Below, piece after piece: positions 60,595-64,000 of a stretch of DNA of 64,000 nucleotides. The DNA is taken from the NCBI RefSeq assembly GCF_007677725.1, contig NZ_VEDF01000014.1, forward strand, positions 1-64,000. The letters are read 5' to 3'. This DNA is from Pseudomonas sp. URMO17WK12:I11 (GTDB lineage: Bacteria > Pseudomonadota > Gammaproteobacteria > Pseudomonadales > Pseudomonadaceae). The notes beneath the pieces were generated by a model that had not been told where the DNA came from, ran no database searches, and was given only the letters and a program-made list of their open reading frames with translations. Made by a program: the position numbers and the translations under genes. The first letter of the stretch is position 1. Each line of letters begins with the position of its first letter.

Positions 60595-60876
60595 ATGGCA
60601 CGCGCCACCGCCCGCCACATCCTCGTCAACTCGGAAGAAAAGTGCAACGAGCTCAAGGCCCAGATCGAAGCCGGCGCCGACTTCGCTGAAATCGCCAAGG
60701 CTAACTCCACCTGCCCATCCAGCCGTCAAGGCGGCGACCTGGGTTCCTTCGGCCCAGGCCAGATGGTCAAGGAATTCGACACCGTGGTGTTCAGCGCCCC
60801 GGTCAACACCGTGCAAGGTCCGGTCAAGACCCAGTTCGGTTATCACCTGCTGGAAGTCACCAGCCGCCAGGATTAA
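60595..60876 (+). CDS. ppiC: Parvulin peptidyl-prolyl isomerase
   Basis: A 93-residue single-domain parvulin (MARATARHILVNSEEKCNELKAQIEAGADFAEIAKANSTCPS, then GGDLGSFGPGQMVKEFD and TQFGYHLLEV), very close to E. coli PpiC. It is cytoplasmic, without signal peptide. AAGGAG precedes the ATG. Its own short transcript is likely, since the gap to yejA holds a long inverted repeat. Confidence 0.95.
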   Translation: MARATARHILVNSEEKCNELKAQIEAGADFAEIAKANSTCPSSRQGGDLGSFGPGQMVKEFDTVVFSAPVNTVQGPVKTQFGYHLLEVTSRQD

Positions 60877-60898
60877 GTCATCGCCTTGATGGCCCTTT

Positions 60899-61017
60899 GC
60901 GTGGGAGCGATGCTGTTGCGCCGTGGCCGGCTCACCAAACGGTGCGCCCAGGCCACCCGCTTGCCTGAGCCGATCCATGAACAGGCGGTGCCGGCCGTCG
61001 TACCGTCGCTCCCACGC
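60899..61017. repeat. Inverted repeat (REP-like)
   Basis: Perfect 12-bp arms GCGTGGGAGCGA (60899-60910) and TCGCTCCCACGC (61006-61017) enclose about 95 bases with GGCCGG-rich inner arms. The GTGGGAGCG core resembles ends of Pseudomonas REP elements. The right arm overlaps the start of the downstream coding region. Confidence 0.55.
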
Positions 61018-62844
61018 TGGCTTTCAGCACTGGCGCTGTCATGCCTGTGCTTGACCAGCCACGCTGCACCTACCCACGCCCTCACCGTCTATGGTGAAGC
61101 GCCTCGCTATAGCGAGGCATTCCAGCATTTCGACTACGTCAACCCCCTGGCCCCCAAGGGCGGCCTGCTGCGGCGCTCGGCCATCGAAATAGGCCAGTTC
61201 GACCACGTGTTGCCCTATATCGACAAAGGTACCGGCGTCAGTCAGGTCGATGGCTGGTTGTACGCGCCCCTGGCGCAGCGCTCTTTCGACGAGCCCTATA
61301 CCGTCTACGGCCTGATTGCCCGGCGCATGGAGCGCGGGCCGGATGACGCCTGGCTGCGCTTCGAGATCGACCCCAAGGCGACTTTCGCCGATGGTCAGCC
61401 AGTGCGCGCCGAGGATGTACGGTTCACCTTCGACAAGCTGATGGCCGAAGGCAGCCTCAAGTACCGTACCCAGTTCGCCGAGGTTGCCGCCGTCACGGTC
61501 GAGGGCCCGCGACACGTGCGTTTCGACTTCAAGCAGCCCCACGGCCGAACCTTGGCCCTGGACTTGGCCAGCCTGCCAGTACTGCCCGAGCACGATTGGG
61601 CCCGGCGCGACTTCACCAACGGGGGCGGCTTCGAGCAGCCGGTCGGCAGCGGCCCCTACCGCATCGGGCGCATCGATAACGGGCGCAGCGTCACCTTCGA
61701 GCGCGACCCGAAGTGGTGGGCCAAGGACCTGCCGGTCAATCGCGGGCGCTATAACTTCGAACGCATCCGCATCGAATATTTTGGCGACACGGAAGTGGCA
61801 CGCCAGGTGCTCAAGGGTGGCGGTTATGACTACAACCGGGAGTTCTCGGCCACCGCTTATACCCTCGGCTACAACGGCGCTCCGCTGGACGACGGGCGCC
61901 TGCAACGCGCGCACCTGGCGCCGGCCAAGCCGCAGGCGGCGCAGGGCTTCGTGTTCAACCTGGACAAAGCCATGTTCAAGGATCGCCGCGTGCGCCAGGC
62001 CCTGGCCATGCTGTGGGACTTCGAGTGGAGCAACCGGCAGATGATGCGCAACCTGTACATCCGCCAGCAGAGCGTATTTTCCAACACGCCGCTGGCGGCG
62101 CGGCAGTTGCCGGACGCAGGTGAGTTGAAGCTGCTCGAACCGCTCCGCGGGCAGATTCCGCACGAGGTATTCGAGCACGTGTACAGCGCGCCAGTCACCG
62201 ATGGCTCAGGCATCATTCGTACGCAGCAGCTGCAGGCGCTCACCTTGTTGCAGCAGGCCGGGTGGCAGCCCGATGGCGACCACCTGGTCAATGCCCAAGG
62301 CGAGCCGCTGGCATTCACCTTCCTTAACGGTCAGTCGGGCATGGAGCGCCTGCTGCTGCCCTGGAAGCGCAATCTGGCGCAGATCGGCGTCACTTTGAAC
62401 ATCCGCAATGTCGACGCCGCGCAATACGTCAATCGCCTGATGGCCCGCGACTACGACATGATCGTCACCGGCTATCCGGTAACGCTCTCGCCCGGCGCCG
62501 AGCTGTACAACTACTTTGGCTCCGCCGCGGCCAACGACCCTGGCTCCAACAACCTGATGGTGCTCAAGGATCCCGCGGTGGACCGACTGATCGACGGCCT
62601 GGTGCGCGCCGACACACAAGCCGACATGTTGCGCCATGCCCGAGCCCTGGACCGGGTGCTGCAATGGAACTACTACTGGATTCCCAACTACTACCCGCCC
62701 GGAACCTCGACCGTATGGTGGAACCGCTTCGGCCTGCCGCGCACCCAGCCCGCTTATGACGAAGGCCTGGACAGCTGGTGGGAAGTCAGCCCGGCGGCGC
62801 TGAGCAATGCCCAGATGGCCGACCGACAGAAGACCCAGCCATGA
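60988..62844 (+). CDS. yejA: ABC transporter substrate-binding protein, YejA-like
   Basis: A 618-residue periplasmic solute-binding protein of the SBP_bac_5 family: an N-terminal signal with h-region WLSALALSCLCLTSHAA, then FDYVNPLAPKGG, PVRAEDVRFTFDKL and PVGSGPYRI blocks. The closest group is YejA, importing peptides or microcin C. GTG 60988 gives a normal signal peptide and a length near E. coli YejA; TTG 60886 or ATG 60889 would add residues coded by a repeat. It overlaps yejB (ATGA). Confidence 0.88.
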   Translation: MPAVVPSLPRWLSALALSCLCLTSHAAPTHALTVYGEAPRYSEAFQHFDYVNPLAPKGGLLRRSAIEIGQFDHVLPYIDKGTGVSQVDGWLYAPLAQRSFDEPYTVYGLIARRMERGPDDAWLRFEIDPKATFADGQPVRAEDVRFTFDKLMAEGSLKYRTQFAEVAAVTVEGPRHVRFDFKQPHGRTLALDLASLPVLPEHDWARRDFTNGGGFEQPVGSGPYRIGRIDNGRSVTFERDPKWWAKDLPVNRGRYNFERIRIEYFGDTEVARQVLKGGGYDYNREFSATAYTLGYNGAPLDDGRLQRAHLAPAKPQAAQGFVFNLDKAMFKDRRVRQALAMLWDFEWSNRQMMRNLYIRQQSVFSNTPLAARQLPDAGELKLLEPLRGQIPHEVFEHVYSAPVTDGSGIIRTQQLQALTLLQQAGWQPDGDHLVNAQGEPLAFTFLNGQSGMERLLLPWKRNLAQIGVTLNIRNVDAAQYVNRLMARDYDMIVTGYPVTLSPGAELYNYFGSAAANDPGSNNLMVLKDPAVDRLIDGLVRADTQADMLRHARALDRVLQWNYYWIPNYYPPGTSTVWWNRFGLPRTQPAYDEGLDSWWEVSPAALSNAQMADRQKTQP

Positions 62845-63899
62845 CCGCCTACATCCTGCGCCGCTTGCTGTTGATCATCCCGACGCTGCTGGCCATCCTG
62901 CTGGTGAACTTCGCCATCGTTCAAGCAGCGCCCGGTGGCCCGGTCGAGCAGGCGGTAGCGCGTTTGCAGGGGCTGGGCGGCGGCGGTGCCGGCGCGCGAG
63001 TGGAGGTGGCAGCGGGCGAGTCGCGCGCCTCGCGAGGCCTCGACCCGCAGCTGATCGAAACCATCAAGCGCCAGTACGGTTTCGACAAGTCCCCCGCTGA
63101 ACGTCTGTGGCTGATGCTGGGCCAGTATGCTCGGCTGGACTTCGGGCAGAGCTTCTTCCGAGGGGCCAAGGTCACCGACCTCATCCTCGACAAGTTACCA
63201 GTCACCTTGTCGCTGGGCTTTTGGGCCACGCTGATCACGTACCTGGTCTCGATCCCGCTTGGTATCCGCAAGGCGGTCAGGCACGGCAGTCGTTTCGACG
63301 CCTGGAGCAGCGCGTTGATCGTGGTGGGTTACGCCCTGCCGTCGTTTCTGTTCGCGCTTCTGCTGATCGTCGTGTTCGCCGGCGGCACATCGCTCAATTG
63401 GTTCCCGGTACGCGGCCTGGTCTCGGACGACTTCGAGCAGCTCAGCCTGCTGGGCAAGCTCGCCGATTACTTCTGGCACTTGGTGCTCCCCGTCGGCGCC
63501 CTGGTGATCGGCGGCTTCGCCACCTCGACCTTGCTGACCAAGAACGCCTTTCTCGACGAGATCGCGCGCCAGTACGTGGTCACCGCCCGCGCCAAGGGGC
63601 TCAGTGAACGGCAGGTGCTCTACGGTCACGTGCTGCGCAACGCCATGCTGCTGGTGCTGGCCGGCCTGCCACAGGCGCTGATCACGGTATTTTTCGCCGG
63701 CTCCTTGCTGATCGAGGTGATTTTCTCGCTCGACGGCATTGGACGCATGAGTTACGAGGCCGCAGTGGCACGCGACTACCCAGTAGTCTTCGGCACGCTG
63801 TTCATCTTTACCTTGGCCGGCCTGCTGTTTCGCCTGATCGGTGACCTGGCGTTCACCGTGCTGGACCCGCGTATCGATTTCGAGACGAGGGCGCACTGA
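62841..63899 (+). CDS. yejB: ABC transporter permease, YejB-like
   Basis: A 352-residue inner-membrane permease (BPD_transp_1) with MTAYILRRLLLIIPTLLAILLVNFAIVQ at the start and the EAA loop in DEIARQYVVTARAKGLSERQVLYGHVLRNAML. It pairs with YejE as the channel of a peptide importer. The start overlaps the yejA stop, and the stop TGATG overlaps the next start. Confidence 0.93.
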   Translation: MTAYILRRLLLIIPTLLAILLVNFAIVQAAPGGPVEQAVARLQGLGGGGAGARVEVAAGESRASRGLDPQLIETIKRQYGFDKSPAERLWLMLGQYARLDFGQSFFRGAKVTDLILDKLPVTLSLGFWATLITYLVSIPLGIRKAVRHGSRFDAWSSALIVVGYALPSFLFALLLIVVFAGGTSLNWFPVRGLVSDDFEQLSLLGKLADYFWHLVLPVGALVIGGFATSTLLTKNAFLDEIARQYVVTARAKGLSERQVLYGHVLRNAMLLVLAGLPQALITVFFAGSLLIEVIFSLDGIGRMSYEAAVARDYPVVFGTLFIFTLAGLLFRLIGDLAFTVLDPRIDFETRAH

Positions 63900-64000
63900 T
63901 GCTTTCACCGGTATCACGGCGGCGCCTGCAGCGTTTTCGCCGCAATCGCCTGGGCTGGGTGTCGCTGTGGCTGTTCGGCGGCCTGCTGCTGCTCAGTCTG
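63899..64000 (+). CDS. yejE: ABC transporter permease, YejE-like (partial, cut by window end)
   Basis: The first 34 codons (MLSPVSRRRLQRFRRNRLGW, then a hydrophobic run LWLFGGLLLL) of the second permease. The ATG overlaps the yejB stop (TGATG). Identity rests on position after yejB and the typical N-terminal basic stretch followed by a helix. Confidence 0.75.
   Translation, partial: MLSPVSRRRLQRFRRNRLGWVSLWLFGGLLLLSL

Noticed and set aside
1..64000. CRISPR arrays, tRNA, rRNA, insertion sequences, prophage genes
   Set aside because: Looked for by regular repeats, cloverleaf-like and transposase-like signals; none seen by eye. A tool-based scan would settle it.

Overview
The window is GC-rich, gene-dense bacterial chromosome and reads as a Pseudomonas of the putida type. 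This is inferred from the gene set: a DUF6555-like small protein, KGG stress proteins, the LigD/Ku pair, a clsB operon, an AcoR/PQQ alcohol dehydrogenase/AldA locus and a DAHP synthase, PpiC, Yej block. Most genes start with a clear Shine-Dalgarno sequence, and many neighbours overlap by 1-4 bases (ATGA, GTGA, TGATG). I saw no rRNA, tRNA, CRISPR array, transposase or prophage structural gene.

Layout. (1) 1-12.8 kb is a stress and signalling region: a methyltransferase, an XRE regulator behind a LexA-like box, small DUF6555/KGG proteins, a giant CheB-CheR-histidine kinase-receiver hybrid, a Nudix hydrolase, a stand-alone ClpP-like protease, a DUF72/EEP/ClsB/YbhN-like operon, a metallothionein and an acidic companion. 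(2) 12.9-19.4 kb holds bacterial NHEJ genes: ligD is translationally coupled to four unusual genes (acyl-CoA dehydrogenase-like, PIG-L deacetylase, methyltransferase, GT2 glycosyltransferase), with ku convergent to them. (3) 19.5-30.6 kb is accessory metabolism and stress: nucleosidase, a methyltransferase/heme-oxygenase-like iron enzyme pair, an NTP-exchange-like transporter, a Tat aldo/keto reductase, a Dyp peroxidase, an orphan CrtZ-like hydroxylase, MgtC, a diguanylate cyclase and DUF4142. (4) 30.7-34.7 kb has two tandem tenA genes under a TPP riboswitch and a GGDEF-EAL protein. (5) 34.7-45.5 kb is the most unusual part: an SDR-SMP30 fusion with a divergent LysR regulator, then a tightly coupled seven-gene minus-strand operon (PaaK-like ligase, alpha/alpha-toroid protein, tautomerase, acyl carrier protein, N-terminally short AMP ligase, amidase, asparagine synthase) that looks like an undescribed biosynthetic cluster. 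(6) 45.7-49.6 kb has glycerate kinase, a CdaR-type regulator and an MFS organic-acid transporter. (7) 49.7-56.9 kb has a Rieske/FAD reductase, an AcoR-like sigma-54 activator, AldA and a quinohemoprotein alcohol dehydrogenase. (8) 57-64 kb has two membrane proteins, an aromatic amino acid leader region with two consecutive aromatic-rich leader peptides before DAHP synthase, ppiC and the yejA-yejB-yejE peptide importer, cut by the window end.

Functional names rest on motifs and family recall only; no database search was run. Start codons were chosen by Shine-Dalgarno position and neighbour overlap, and alternatives are given where they matter.
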